Source of the DNA: Poseidonocella pacifica
GTDB lineage: Bacteria > Pseudomonadota > Alphaproteobacteria > Rhodobacterales > Rhodobacteraceae
DNA length: 64,000 bases
Assembly: GCF_900111875.1 (NCBI RefSeq)
Contig: NZ_FOJU01000004.1
Coordinates: forward strand, 124,001-188,000
Direction: 5' to 3'
The notes under the pieces are model-generated. The model did not search any database, was not told where the DNA came from, and was given only the letters and a program-made list of their open reading frames with translations. This document shows positions 33,625 through 42,504 of this stretch, piece after piece. Made by a program: the position numbers and the translations under genes. Position 1 is the first letter of the stretch, and every line of letters begins with the position of its first letter.

Positions 33625-35711
33625 TGCGAAACTTCTCTGTCGCCGCAATTTTTCAGCCGACCGTCCTCATGGCTGTCGCGCTTATGGCGATCATCGTCAT
33701 GATGATCTTGCCGATGCCGCCTATCGTTCTGGATATCGGCCTTGCCGCCTCTTTCGCCCTGGCGATTCTCATCTTTACCGTCACACTGTTCATTGAACGC
33801 CCGCTGGATTTCTCGTCCTTTCCGACGATCCTTCTCGCGTCCCTGATGTTGCGGCTTTCGCTCAACGTATCCTCTACAAAGCTGATCATCGGGCAGGGCC
33901 ATACGGGCACCAGCGCGGCGGGCGAGGTGATCGAAGGCTTTGCCAATTTCATCATGGGCGGCAGCGTCTTTCTGGGGTTGGTGGTCTTTTGCGTCCTGCT
34001 CATTGTGAATTTCATGGTGATCACCAAGGGTGCGGCTCGTATGGCCGAAGTCGGAGCGCGTTTCGCACTCGACGGGATGCCCGGCAAGCAGTTGGCAATC
34101 GACGCTGACGTCTCTGCCGGATCAATCGATCATACCGAGGCCAAGGCCAGACGAGAGCGCGAACAGGCTGAAACGACGTTCTTCGGATCTCTTGATGGCG
34201 CGTCGAAGTTCGTAAAAGGCGATGCCGTCGCGGGCTTGTTGATTACCCTCTTGAACCTCATCATGGGGCTCGTGATGGGCATCGTCGTGCACGGGATGCC
34301 AGTGGGTCAGGCCTTTGAGACCTATGCAATCCTCACCGTCGGCGACGGTCTTGTTACCCAGATACCCGCGGTCATCATTTCCATCGCCTCCGCGCTTCTC
34401 CTCGCCCGGGGCGGGGCATCTGGTGCGGCCGACATTGCCGTTCTGGCACAGCTCGGAAAATATCCGCCGGCGCTCTATACCGTGGGTCTGCTGCTCTTTC
34501 TCTTTGCATTGGTGCCGGGCCTTCCGTTCATCCCCTTCGTGGTGGGTGCGCTCGTTTTGGGGATGACTGGTGTGTATCTTTCCAGACGACGCCAAGCTGA
34601 GCAGGATGCAGTGGATCTGGCCCCTGATGAGCCGTCCGAGCCGCGCGCGCGCCCGATGGGTGACACTCTCGATCTCGATGAGATCCACGTCGAGTTTGCG
34701 CCTGATCTGGTGAATATGGTTCTCGACCCGGGGACCGGGCTCGATGCGCGCATCGCCAACATGCGTAATCACGTGGCGACAGTGTTCGGCATCGTCCTGC
34801 CAGAGATGCGTTTGACGGATGACCCATCCTTGCCAAAAGGGACCTATGTAATCCGCATTCACGGTGTTGAGCAGGCACGTGATGTTCTTCATCCAAGCAG
34901 GGTCCTTGCGCTGACCGCTGATGGTACGGCGGGGCTTCCGGCCGGCGAAGACGTCAAGGAGCCGGTTTATGGGGCCTCGGCCCGCTGGATTGACGAGGAC
35001 GATCAAGATACGGCGGCGCTCACGGGGTCGACCATCGTCGCGCCAACAGAAGTCTTGGCCACTCACCTTCTGGAGACGCTCAAGCGCAACTTCTCGCGTC
35101 TCTTCACGCTGAAATCGCTCCGGCGCCTTCTGGATGAGATGGTCAACCTCACGGATGCCGGCAGAGCCGAAGCCAACCGCCGTTTGCTTGATGAACTGGT
35201 ACCCGACAAGGTACCGCTGGATGTGCTTCACGGTGTGCTGCGACTCTTGCTCGAAGAGCAGGTTTCTATCCGAAACCTCCCTGTGATCCTGGAGGCCATC
35301 GCAGAAGCGCGGCTTGTCAACATGAGCACGGAGGCGATCTGCGAACACGTACGTCATCGCCTGGGGTTCCAATTGGTAGCAGAGATGAAAAGGCCGGATG
35401 GCTCCATTCCGTTGGTGCAACTGGCCCCCGAGTGGGAAGATATCTTCTCGCGCTATCAGGTAGAAGGGGATCGTGGCGGTTTTGACGTCGCTCTCCCGCC
35501 CGAAGCGTTCAACCAACTGGCCAACAACCTCGCCGAGAAGGTGGGAGATGCCAACGAAAAGGGCATTTATGCGGCAGTGATTACATCAACGCGTCGCAGA
35601 CGTTTCCTGCGCACGGTGATGAGCGCCAAGGGGTTGCTGAACCCGGTCCTCTCCTTCGAGGAGATCGGATTGGAGGCACGCCCCGCTCTTGTAGGGGTAG
35701 TCTCCGCGTGA
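33624..35711 (+). CDS. flhA: flagellar export protein FlhA
   Basis: Encodes 695 aa, the major export-gate component. The N-terminal half has about eight membrane segments and the conserved FHIPEP-type loop region; visible landmarks include PPIVLDIGLAASFALAILIF, LRLSLNVSSTKLIIG, FALDGMPGKQLAIDADVSAG and RREREQAETTFFGSLDGASKFVKGD, each quoted only in part. The C-terminal cytoplasmic domain (~330-695) binds chaperone-cargo complexes. The length matches the family. It overlaps the next gene (fliR) by 4 nt. Confidence 0.97.
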   Translation: MRNFSVAAIFQPTVLMAVALMAIIVMMILPMPPIVLDIGLAASFALAILIFTVTLFIERPLDFSSFPTILLASLMLRLSLNVSSTKLIIGQGHTGTSAAGEVIEGFANFIMGGSVFLGLVVFCVLLIVNFMVITKGAARMAEVGARFALDGMPGKQLAIDADVSAGSIDHTEAKARREREQAETTFFGSLDGASKFVKGDAVAGLLITLLNLIMGLVMGIVVHGMPVGQAFETYAILTVGDGLVTQIPAVIISIASALLLARGGASGAADIAVLAQLGKYPPALYTVGLLLFLFALVPGLPFIPFVVGALVLGMTGVYLSRRRQAEQDAVDLAPDEPSEPRARPMGDTLDLDEIHVEFAPDLVNMVLDPGTGLDARIANMRNHVATVFGIVLPEMRLTDDPSLPKGTYVIRIHGVEQARDVLHPSRVLALTADGTAGLPAGEDVKEPVYGASARWIDEDDQDTAALTGSTIVAPTEVLATHLLETLKRNFSRLFTLKSLRRLLDEMVNLTDAGRAEANRRLLDELVPDKVPLDVLHGVLRLLLEEQVSIRNLPVILEAIAEARLVNMSTEAICEHVRHRLGFQLVAEMKRPDGSIPLVQLAPEWEDIFSRYQVEGDRGGFDVALPPEAFNQLANNLAEKVGDANEKGIYAAVITSTRRRRFLRTVMSAKGLLNPVLSFEEIGLEARPALVGVVSA

Positions 35712-36487
35712 TCGAAGAGCTTACGAGCGCCACAGATCTGCTCGAAGGCTTTCTCGCGGTCGGGATGGTGGTTTTCTTTCGGATCGGCGCCATACTTGCG
35801 ACCTTGCCAGCCTTCGGGGAACGTGCAGTTCCCGTTCAGGTCAGGTTGATTGTCGCGCTATCCTTCACGCTTATTGTCGCGCCGATTGTGACTCCGGGTT
35901 GGGACATCGCCTTTGAAACGCCAATGCAGATGCTGGGTTATCTGATCCCCGAGACCATTGTCGGATTGGTCATGGGGCTGATGCTGCGGCTCTTTGTTCT
36001 CGCACTGTCCGTGGCCGGGTCCATCGCGGCGCAGTCGACCTCGCTCTCACAGATTCTTGGCGGTGCCGCGCTGGAGCCGATGCCAGCTATCGGGCACCTC
36101 CTCGTCGTTTCAGGGCTCGCACTCGCGGTTCTCTTCGGACTGCATACCCGGATCACTGAATGGATGGTTCTGTCTTACGATCTCTTTCCGCCGGGCCGTC
36201 TTCCCGATGCCAATCTTATCTCTGAATGGGGGGTTCAGCGCATTTCGCGGGCCTTTTCGCTGGCGTTCATGCTTGCGGCACCATTCGTGATCGCGTCGTT
36301 GGTCTATAATCTGGCGCTTGGGGTTATCAACAAGGCGATGCCGCAACTCATGGTGTCCTTCGTGGGCGCACCGGTGGTGACGGCAGGTGGCCTTTTCATT
36401 CTGTTTCTTGCCTCCCCGATCATGCTTGAGGTCTGGCTGACGGCGCTTAACGGGTTCATCGCCAATCCTTTTGGGGCGCAGCCATGA
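35708..36487 (+). CDS. fliR: flagellar export gate protein FliR
   Basis: Encodes 259 aa with six or so hydrophobic segments. Landmarks are FFRIGAILATLPAFGERAVP, VRLIVALSFTLIVAPIV, ETIVGLVMGLMLRLFVLALSVAG, LYNLALGVINKAMPQLMVSF-type sequence and the C-terminal segment GLFILFLASPIMLEVWL. FliR caps the FliP/FliQ pore and contacts FlhB. Its ATG overlaps flhA and its stop overlaps flhB, both by 4 nt. Confidence 0.96.
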   Translation: MIEELTSATDLLEGFLAVGMVVFFRIGAILATLPAFGERAVPVQVRLIVALSFTLIVAPIVTPGWDIAFETPMQMLGYLIPETIVGLVMGLMLRLFVLALSVAGSIAAQSTSLSQILGGAALEPMPAIGHLLVVSGLALAVLFGLHTRITEWMVLSYDLFPPGRLPDANLISEWGVQRISRAFSLAFMLAAPFVIASLVYNLALGVINKAMPQLMVSFVGAPVVTAGGLFILFLASPIMLEVWLTALNGFIANPFGAQP

Positions 36488-37590
36488 GCGGGGGCGACGA
36501 CGACAGTGAAAAGAACCTAGACCCAACCCCGAAGAAACTCGAGGATGCCCGGAAGAAGGGTGAAATCGCCAAATCCGCCGATGTATCAACAGCGGCAGTT
36601 TACCTGGCCTTTACGGTGGTCGGGGCCGCTTTTGGCGCTGCGTCGATCGACCGGTTCGGTACGGCGTTGTCGAGCTTGATTGATCGGGCGCCCGAGCTTT
36701 CCAAGGTCATCTTCGAAGAGCCGGGCCGCCCGATTTTCGGAAGCTTGATATCCGAAATCATCCCACCTCTGCTGGTGTGGTTCTTACTCCCGGCGTTGGC
36801 TGCACTCCTCGCGGTGATCGCGCAGCGGGCCTTTGTCGTCGCGCCCTCCAAGCTGGAACCAAAACTGAGCAAGATATCTCCGATCCAAGGCGCGAAAAAC
36901 AAATTCGGGCGGAACGGTCTTTTTGAGTTTGCGAAGAGCTTCGCCAAGCTGACGATATACTCGGTCGTGCTCGGCATCTTTCTCCGGGGGCGTTTCGACT
37001 CGCTTCTCCTCGCGATTCATACTTCGCCCGGCAGTATTGGCGCGCTGATGCTGTCGCTGTGTCTCGATTTCATGCTGGTCGTGATCGTTATCGCCACCAC
37101 TATCGCCGCGGTGGACTACGCCTGGCAGCACTTCGAGCATATTCGCAAGAATCGTATGTCTCGCAAGGACATGATGGATGAGATGAAGCAGTCCGAAGGC
37201 GATCCGCACATGAAACAGCAGCGGCGTCAGCGGGGTCATGAAATCGCGATGCGACAGGTCCTGAAGGACGTTCCGGAGGCCGATGTGGTGATCGTGAACC
37301 CGACGCACTACGCTGTGGCGCTCAAATGGAGCCGCAAGAAGGGCGAGGCGCCGGCGTGCATCGCCAAGGGCGTCGATGAGATCGCCGCGAGGATCCGGGA
37401 GATTGCTCAGGAAAACGCGATACCGATCCATTCAGATCCACCGACGGCCCGCGCACTCTATGCGACCGTTCAGATCGGACAGGAAATTGCAGAAGAACAC
37501 TACCAAGCCGTCGCAGCGGCAATCCGTTTCGCGGAAAAGATGCGCAGGAAGGTTAAGGGACAGCCATGGATGAAGAAACCGAGCAGATGA
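36484..37590 (+). CDS. flhB: flagellar export switch protein FlhB
   Basis: Encodes 368 aa. The N-terminus EKNLDPTPKKLEDARKKGEI and four membrane segments are followed by a cytoplasmic domain with the autocleavage site N272-P-T-H, in VIVNPTHYAVALKW. Cleavage between N and P lets the export apparatus switch from hook to filament substrates, in concert with FliK (47777). Length is typical. The last 25 nt overlap the following small gene. Confidence 0.97.
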   Translation: MSGGDDDSEKNLDPTPKKLEDARKKGEIAKSADVSTAAVYLAFTVVGAAFGAASIDRFGTALSSLIDRAPELSKVIFEEPGRPIFGSLISEIIPPLLVWFLLPALAALLAVIAQRAFVVAPSKLEPKLSKISPIQGAKNKFGRNGLFEFAKSFAKLTIYSVVLGIFLRGRFDSLLLAIHTSPGSIGALMLSLCLDFMLVVIVIATTIAAVDYAWQHFEHIRKNRMSRKDMMDEMKQSEGDPHMKQQRRQRGHEIAMRQVLKDVPEADVVIVNPTHYAVALKWSRKKGEAPACIAKGVDEIAARIREIAQENAIPIHSDPPTARALYATVQIGQEIAEEHYQAVAAAIRFAEKMRRKVKGQPWMKKPSR

Positions 37591-37934
37591 AGGCACTTGC
37601 TGAGTTGACGGATGTGGCGTTTCAGAGAGCGTCTGCGCCGCTGGTCGAATTCGCGCGCCGGGAGGCAGAGTTGCGGGCGGCGCTTGCGGCGCTCACGCCC
37701 AGCTCGGCATGGCTGGGGGCGGAGGACGTGCCCGAAGATGCCAAGACCATGGCGCGTCAAACAGGTGCGGATTTCATGTGGGACAGGTGGGCCGCGCGAA
37801 AGAAGTCGGAGCTCAATATGGCTCTGGCGCGTGTGCTGGCTGAGAAAGCGTCGGTCGAGGCCCGCGCGCGGCGGGCCTTTGGCCGTGATCAGGTCGTCCG
37901 CCAGATCGTCGAAGATCTGGCGAAGAAGAGCTGA
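37566..37934 (+). CDS. hypothetical protein at the end of the flhA-fliR-flhB unit
   Basis: Encodes 122 aa and overlaps flhB by 25 nt (ATG 37566 follows AAGGGACAGCC). The sequence is strongly alpha-helical and rich in alanine, arginine and glutamate (RREAELRAALAAL, RVLAEKASVEARARRAFGRDQ), with a conserved-looking WDRW. It is soluble, without signal or membrane segment. Helical composition and position invite comparison with FliJ-type export chaperones, but no motif proves it. It ends 3 nt from the convergent fliL2 stop. Confidence 0.7.
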   Translation: MDEETEQMKALAELTDVAFQRASAPLVEFARREAELRAALAALTPSSAWLGAEDVPEDAKTMARQTGADFMWDRWAARKKSELNMALARVLAEKASVEARARRAFGRDQVVRQIVEDLAKKS

Positions 37935-37937
37935 GGA

Positions 37938-38438
37938 TCAGATGTCTTGCCGGATGATGTCGAGGATCAGCACATCTGAAGCGACGCCGGGCAAAAGCCG
38001 TTTGGCCTGCGTGATGAGCATTGCGCGAAGCGGTTCCAAGGTCGATGCAGCAGTGAAGTTACCCTTGAAGCCACCCATGTTGGCATAGTCGAACATGATC
38101 TGAAGGAACTTGTCGCGGAGTTTGGGCTCGCGGGCGTAGATTTCCTCTGACATGCCTTCGGGCACTTCGATGCTGAGCGTCATCACCACCATTGACGTGA
38201 CCTTGTCGTTCAGGACGACAGGCACGATGAACTGGTTGGACATTTCAGCATATTCGACGCCCTGAGGCGCTTCTTCGGGTTCGGTCGCAACCGCTTCGTG
38301 CACCTCGTCAGGAAATTCAGGCGACTCACATGGATTTTCAGCCACCACCGGTTCATGTGACGGCTTGAGCATGATTCCGGCGCCCACGCCGGACCCGATG
38401 CCGATGATTGCGAGAAGAATTGGCAGGAGCTTTTTCAT
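37938..38438 (-). CDS. second FliL-family protein
   Basis: Encodes 166 aa. One N-terminal membrane segment (LPILLAIIGIGSGVGAGIML) precedes an acidic linker and a FliL-like periplasmic domain (VVLNDKVTSMVVMTLSIEV, KLRDKFLQIMFDYANMGGF, DVLILDIIRQDI). It is clearly divergent from the first FliL (28695). It is the last gene of the flgB-to-flgH minus-strand unit, 9 nt after flgH. It could specialise in another part of the basal body or another stator state; that is inference. Confidence 0.85.
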   Translation of the reverse strand: MKKLLPILLAIIGIGSGVGAGIMLKPSHEPVVAENPCESPEFPDEVHEAVATEPEEAPQGVEYAEMSNQFIVPVVLNDKVTSMVVMTLSIEVPEGMSEEIYAREPKLRDKFLQIMFDYANMGGFKGNFTAASTLEPLRAMLITQAKRLLPGVASDVLILDIIRQDI

Positions 38439-38447
38439 GGGGCGCTC

Positions 38448-39179
38448 CTAGAAGGGCAGCACGCGGTCAAGCACTTGCTGACCATAGCGTGGTTGTTGAA
38501 CGTCGGTGATCTGGCCGCGGCCGCCATAAGAAATACGGGCCGAGGCAATCTTGTCGTAGGTGATTTCATTACGGCGCGAAATATCCTCGGGGCGAACATA
38601 CCCGGTCACCAGAAGTTCGCGCAGCTCGAAGTTCACGCGCACTTCCTGACTTGCGGAGATCGCGAAGACCCCGTTTGGCAAAATGTCGACGATCGTGGCC
38701 GCCACGCGCAGCTCAAGCTTCTCGTTGCGACGGACGGAACCGTCTCCGTCAGCGGAACTGCTGGAATCGATCGATACCGCGTCTGCCATTGTTGCCCCTT
38801 CGGGGAGCTTCTCGTTCGCACGCTGCGGCAAACCGAACAGTTGGGGAATGCCGAGGCTTTCGGACCCCGTTCGGGATTGCGATGTGGAATTTCTGATTTC
38901 AGCGCTCTCGTCGATCTCGATGACCACTGTCATGATATCGCCCTGCTTCACGGCGCGACGTTCGCCCAGAAGTGATGCGCGGGACGTATCCCAGAGCGAT
39001 GCGCGGTCGCTGTTGCGCAGCGCTGTGCTCACCTCGGGGGCGCCGGCGTGCATCATGGCGAGATGCTCCGGGCTTTCGGCGGGTGCTGTAAAGCTTGGGG
39101 CCTTGCCGAGGTGGTCCATGCGTCCGCAGGCTGCGGTGGCGCAGCAAAGGGCGAGGGCGATGTATTTGGATTTTTTCAC
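38448..39179 (-). CDS. flgH: flagellar L-ring protein FlgH
   Basis: Encodes 243 aa from GTG 39179. This start is preferred over ATG 39209 because GAGGTAG lies at the right distance and the product then begins with a lipoprotein signal (KKSKYIALALCCATAACG; the residue at -3 is not ideal). FlgH forms the outer-membrane ring around the rod. Landmarks are VKQGDIMTVVIEIDE, NEKLELRVAATIVDILPNG, LLVTGYVRPEDISRRNEI and the C-terminal ARISYGGRGQITDVQQPRYG. It starts 4 nt after the flgA stop. Confidence 0.95.
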   Translation of the reverse strand: MKKSKYIALALCCATAACGRMDHLGKAPSFTAPAESPEHLAMMHAGAPEVSTALRNSDRASLWDTSRASLLGERRAVKQGDIMTVVIEIDESAEIRNSTSQSRTGSESLGIPQLFGLPQRANEKLPEGATMADAVSIDSSSSADGDGSVRRNEKLELRVAATIVDILPNGVFAISASQEVRVNFELRELLVTGYVRPEDISRRNEITYDKIASARISYGGRGQITDVQQPRYGQQVLDRVLPF

Positions 39180-39183
39180 GAAA

Positions 39184-39606
39184 CTACCTCTGGATCTCGA
39201 CCGTGCCATCGGGCTGGACGATGCCTGTCACGGTGCTGCGGGATGACAGGTTCATGACCCGAACCACGTCGCCGACACCGCCTTGAGAGAGCGCGCGGCC
39301 CTCAGTTGAAATGCGCAGGCCGCCGCCGCGATAATTGAGCGTCAGAACATCATTCCGCTCGATTATGGTGGGGGGACCAAAGTCGCCCGGCCGCACGGGG
39401 CGCCCGGCATAGATCGCTACGCGTGTCTCAAGGCCGACGATGTCTCTTGCATCGCTGACCATGCCGGGGATTGCCACGTCTCTCGGTTCGAAATCGCCCG
39501 GCCCGACGATCGTGCCGGGGCGGAGGGTGACCGTGGCATATAGCGTGTCGGCCACGGCACCACCCGCCGCGAGGGCGAGAAGAAGAGAGATCGCGACAGC
39601 CCGCAT
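39184..39606 (-). CDS. flgA: P-ring assembly chaperone FlgA
   Basis: Encodes 140 aa with a Sec signal (cleavage after AVA, residue 19). The mature part is an SAF-type domain (VTLRPGTIVGPGDFEPRDV, TRVAIYAGRPVRPGDF) followed by a beta-rich segment (LTLNYRGGGLRISTEGRAL, VRVMNLSSRSTVTGIV). FlgA helps FlgI (17104) polymerise in the periplasm. It is shorter than the enterobacterial protein, as usual in alphaproteobacteria, where only the C-terminal part is kept. The start overlaps the flgG stop by one base. Confidence 0.94.
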   Translation of the reverse strand: MRAVAISLLLALAAGGAVADTLYATVTLRPGTIVGPGDFEPRDVAIPGMVSDARDIVGLETRVAIYAGRPVRPGDFGPPTIIERNDVLTLNYRGGGLRISTEGRALSQGGVGDVVRVMNLSSRSTVTGIVQPDGTVEIQR

Positions 39607-40391
39607 CAGCGCACCTGTGTCGTCGCGCTGAGCATCTGGTCCGCGGCGGAAATGACCTTGGAGTTGAGTTCATATCCGCGCTGCGCTTCGATCAGGTCGG
39701 TGATTTCCTTGACCGGATCGACGGAGCTGTCCTCAAGATAGCCTTGCCGCAGCGTTCCAAGCCCGTCTTCGCCAGGTTCTCCGACGAGAGCGTCGCCCGA
39801 TGCCGCTGTCTCACGAAAAAGGTTGGACCCCATCGCTTCGAGACCCTTTGGATTGGTAAAACCCACGAGGTTCAACTGGCCCAGCAGCTGCGCGTCGACC
39901 TGATCGGCAAAATACGCATAGACTTCGCCATCGGCATTGATCGAGATGGAATTGGCATCCTCGGGGATGACGATCTCCGGGGCCACGGCAAAGCCATCCG
40001 CCGAGACGATCAGGCCGTCGGCGGAGCGCTTGAGAGCGCCATCACGTGTGTAAGCGGCGGTGCCATTCGGCAGGGTGACTTCCAGGTAACCGTTGCCCTC
40101 GATCGCAAGATCAAGATCCCCGCCCGTGGCCGAGATCGACCCCTGGGCAAGGTTGATGGAAACGGAGGAGGGACGAACGCCGAGGCCCATCTGAACGCCG
40201 GTGGGCAGCACGGTACCATCACTGGCATTGATCGAACCCGGCCGCGTGACCTGTTCGTAATGAAGGTCGGCAAAGTCTGCGCGACGAGCGTTGTAGCCCG
40301 TGGTGCTCATGTTGGCGAGGTTGTTGGATATGACCTCGACACGCATTTGTTGGGCGCTCATGCCGGTGGCGGCGATTTTCAGGGCACGCAT
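39606..40391 (-). CDS. flgG: distal rod protein FlgG
   Basis: Encodes 261 aa, the typical length. N-terminus MRALKIAATGMSAQQMRVEV with ISNNLANMSTTGYNARRADF is the FlgG signature, and the C-terminus ends with AQRGYELNSKVISAADQMLS. The central part (DLAIEGNGYLEV, AYTRDGALKRSADG) is the shared rod/hook core. It builds the distal rod that passes through the P and L rings. It lies between flgF (14-nt gap) and flgA. Confidence 0.97.
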   Translation of the reverse strand: MRALKIAATGMSAQQMRVEVISNNLANMSTTGYNARRADFADLHYEQVTRPGSINASDGTVLPTGVQMGLGVRPSSVSINLAQGSISATGGDLDLAIEGNGYLEVTLPNGTAAYTRDGALKRSADGLIVSADGFAVAPEIVIPEDANSISINADGEVYAYFADQVDAQLLGQLNLVGFTNPKGLEAMGSNLFRETAASGDALVGEPGEDGLGTLRQGYLEDSSVDPVKEITDLIEAQRGYELNSKVISAADQMLSATTQVR

Positions 40392-40405
40392 GGTTCTCTC
40401 CCGGT

Positions 40406-41119
40406 TTATCGGATCATGGATTTGATGGCGGAACGGACCCGCTCATCTTCCTTTTCGATGAATTTCTGGCCCATCTCATAGGCCCGCTGCACTTCGATCA
40501 TCCGCGCGATCTGTAGGATCGGGTCGACGTTGGATCCCTCGACGAAGCCCTGCACGATGGATGCTCCCTCGGCGGGCTCGAACCCTGCTTCGGCGATGAA
40601 CAACACGCCGGTTTCCCGCTCCAGCGCGCCGGGATCATTCGGCGCCACAAGCCCGATCTGCGCGATTGGGCGTCCATCGGCAGAGATCGTGCCGTCGGAT
40701 GCGACGGCAAGATCAGTCGCATTCGGCGGAATGAAGATCGGGGCGCCGCCCGCATCAAGAACGCGGTTCCCGTCTGGTGTGACGAGATCGCCGTTTTCAT
40801 TCGGAAGGAACGCGCCCGCTCGGGTCAAACGCTCTCCGTTCGGCGTGTCGATCAAGAAGAACGCATCGCCTTCGATCGCGAAGTCGAACTTGCCGCCTGT
40901 CTGGCTCAGGGTTCCCTGTTCAAACGACAGCGCCCTTGCGTTGCCATTGGCCATGGAAAGCGAGGGGCCTTCATCACTGGACATGACGTACTCGGAGAAG
41001 ATCATTCCCTCCTGCCGAAAGCCCGAGGTTCCCACATTTGCGATATTGTTTGCGATGAGGTTCATCTCGCGCAGCAGCCCGGTTTGACGGGTCAGTGTGG
41101 CATAGACGGCATTTTCCAA
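40406..41119 (-). CDS. flgF: proximal rod protein FlgF
   Basis: Encodes 237 aa. The N-terminus (MENAVYATLTRQTGLLREM, then NLIANNIANVGTSGFRQEG) and core (DFAIEGDAFFLIDTPNGERL, LTRAGAFLPNENG) match FlgF; the C-terminus contains ARMIEVQRAYEMGQKFIEKEDE. It is smaller than FlgG and less conserved. It is located 1 nt after fliQ and 14 nt before flgG in the rod unit. Confidence 0.94.
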   Translation of the reverse strand: MENAVYATLTRQTGLLREMNLIANNIANVGTSGFRQEGMIFSEYVMSSDEGPSLSMANGNARALSFEQGTLSQTGGKFDFAIEGDAFFLIDTPNGERLTRAGAFLPNENGDLVTPDGNRVLDAGGAPIFIPPNATDLAVASDGTISADGRPIAQIGLVAPNDPGALERETGVLFIAEAGFEPAEGASIVQGFVEGSNVDPILQIARMIEVQRAYEMGQKFIEKEDERVRSAIKSMIR

Positions 41120-41120
41120 T

Positions 41121-41387
41121 TCAGCCTCCGATTATGGTCGGGACAATCATGTCCTGGAAGAAGGTCACGAGCGTTTGCGTCATGAACCCCATGGTCAGCC
41201 AAAAGATCGCCACAATGGCCGCGAGCTTGGGCACGAATGTCAGCGTCATTTCCTGAATCGATGTCAGCGCCTGAAAGAGACCGACCGTCAAACCTGCGAC
41301 AAGCGCTACGCCGAGGATCGGGATCGAGACAGTGACGGCGACCCAAAGCCCTTGGCGGAGCGTGTCGAAGAAAATCAGCTGATCCAT
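41121..41387 (-). CDS. fliQ: flagellar export gate protein FliQ
   Basis: Encodes 88 aa, the standard size, with two membrane hairpins: LWVAVTVSIPILGVALVAGL and LAAIVAIFWLTMGFMTQTLV. The linking tract FQALTSIQEMTLTFVPKL is strongly conserved in FliQ. It assembles with FliP and FliR in the export pore. It lies between fliE (3-nt gap) and flgF. Confidence 0.97.
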   Translation of the reverse strand: MDQLIFFDTLRQGLWVAVTVSIPILGVALVAGLTVGLFQALTSIQEMTLTFVPKLAAIVAIFWLTMGFMTQTLVTFFQDMIVPTIIGG

Positions 41388-41390
41388 TGA

Positions 41391-41681
41391 TCAGACCGGC
41401 ATCCGGAGGATTTCCTGATAGGCTTCGACCACCTTGTCGCGAACCGTCACAGCCGTTTCCACGGCGAGTTCGGTCTGGGCGAGGGCGTGGACAAGCGCAT
41501 GCGGGTCGCCATTGCCCGACATGGTGTTCATCGATTCCTGTTCGCTGGCTTGCAGGGTCGCTGCAAAATCCTGTCCGGCGCGGACGAGAGTTTCGCCGAA
41601 TCCGGGTGTGTTCGGGTCGGGCTGGGTCGCCGGGCGGATGGATTGGTAATTCCTGGCGGCGGTAAGAGCGGTCATGTCCAT
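41391..41681 (-). CDS. fliE: flagellar hook-basal body protein FliE
   Basis: Encodes 96 aa. The C-terminal half shows the FliE pattern: SGNGDPHALVHALAQTELAV followed by TVRDKVVEAYQEILRMPV. FliE links the MS ring to the proximal rod and is the first rod-type substrate exported. It is placed between flgC (11-nt gap) and fliQ, the usual flgB-flgC-fliE order. Confidence 0.94.
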   Translation of the reverse strand: MDMTALTAARNYQSIRPATQPDPNTPGFGETLVRAGQDFAATLQASEQESMNTMSGNGDPHALVHALAQTELAVETAVTVRDKVVEAYQEILRMPV

Positions 41682-41692
41682 TCTGGCAGTTC

Positions 41693-42079
41693 CTATTTCC
41701 GGAGAAGATCCATCAGACCCGACGACATTTGTCGGACCTGGTCGAACATCTTGAGGTTGGCCTCATAGCTTCGCTGGGCCTCCCTGGCGTCCGCGATCTC
41801 TATGATGAGATCGACGTTGGAGCCTTGGTAATAGCCGTTGTCGTCGGCCAGCGGGTGAGCCGGGTCGAAGACAGAGGGCAAATCGGAGCGGTCGAGATTG
41901 ACCCGGCTTGTCTTGACGGCGCCTTCGTCGCCATTGCGTACAGCTTCGAAGGAGATGGATTTGCGGCGATAGCCGGGGGTGTCGGCATTGGCGATGTTTT
42001 CGGAGACGTGCTGAAGGCGGGTTGCCTGAGCGCGAAGACCGCTTGCCGATACATTTAGGGCGTTGGAAAAATCACTCAT
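41693..42079 (-). CDS. flgC: proximal rod protein FlgC
   Basis: Encodes 128 aa. N-terminal rod signature FSNALNVSASGLRAQATRLQ then HVSENIANADTPGYRRKSI, and C-terminal YYQGSNVDLIIEIADAREAQ with RSYEANLKMFDQV. This is the standard FlgC layout. It follows flgB by 15 nt. Confidence 0.96.
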   Translation of the reverse strand: MSDFSNALNVSASGLRAQATRLQHVSENIANADTPGYRRKSISFEAVRNGDEGAVKTSRVNLDRSDLPSVFDPAHPLADDNGYYQGSNVDLIIEIADAREAQRSYEANLKMFDQVRQMSSGLMDLLRK

Positions 42080-42094
42080 GTTGTCTAACCTCTA

Positions 42095-42481
42095 TCAACC
42101 GCGACCCATGGAGGTACGAATGACCCCCATGGCGTGGCGGTAGATCGTCAAGGCGCGATCGTGTTGCTCACGAGCTTCGACGCCCTTGAGCATTTCGAGT
42201 TCGATCACGACGTTGTTGCCGTTGGGGGAGTCGGGGGTGTCGTCGGCAGTTATTACGACCGGTCGGGTCGCAGAACCGCTGTCGAGATGTCGCGCGCGGG
42301 TTGACCGAGCGACGAAGCCAGAACCGGAGGGACCGCTTTCAAGCGTGAACGGCGCGACTTTGCGCGCCTTGTACTCCGGGGTATCGGCATTCGCGATATT
42401 CGACGAGACTACCGATTGCCGGGTTCCGGCGTGGGCGGCCATTGCATTCGCAGAATGGAAAATCTTCAGATTGTCGTACAT
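42095..42481 (-). CDS. flgB: proximal rod protein FlgB
   Basis: Encodes 128 aa from ATG 42481, chosen over an upstream ATG at 42547 because AGGGAGAAG lies 5-10 nt before it and the product then begins at the family N-terminus YDNLKIFHSANAMAAHAG. The core VSSNIANADTPEYKARKVAPF and C-terminal LTIYRHAMGVIRTSMGR support FlgB. It heads the minus-strand rod unit and shares a CtrA-type box with fliI. Confidence 0.95.
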   Translation of the reverse strand: MYDNLKIFHSANAMAAHAGTRQSVVSSNIANADTPEYKARKVAPFTLESGPSGSGFVARSTRARHLDSGSATRPVVITADDTPDSPNGNNVVIELEMLKGVEAREQHDRALTIYRHAMGVIRTSMGRG

Positions 42482-42504
42482 CGGGGCTTCTCCCTCGATT
42501 GGCT

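Noticed and set aside
38448-39209. ATG 39209 as the flgH start
   Set aside because: It lies inside flgA, and the extra residues precede the signal peptide; GTG 39179 has a well-placed GAGGTAG.
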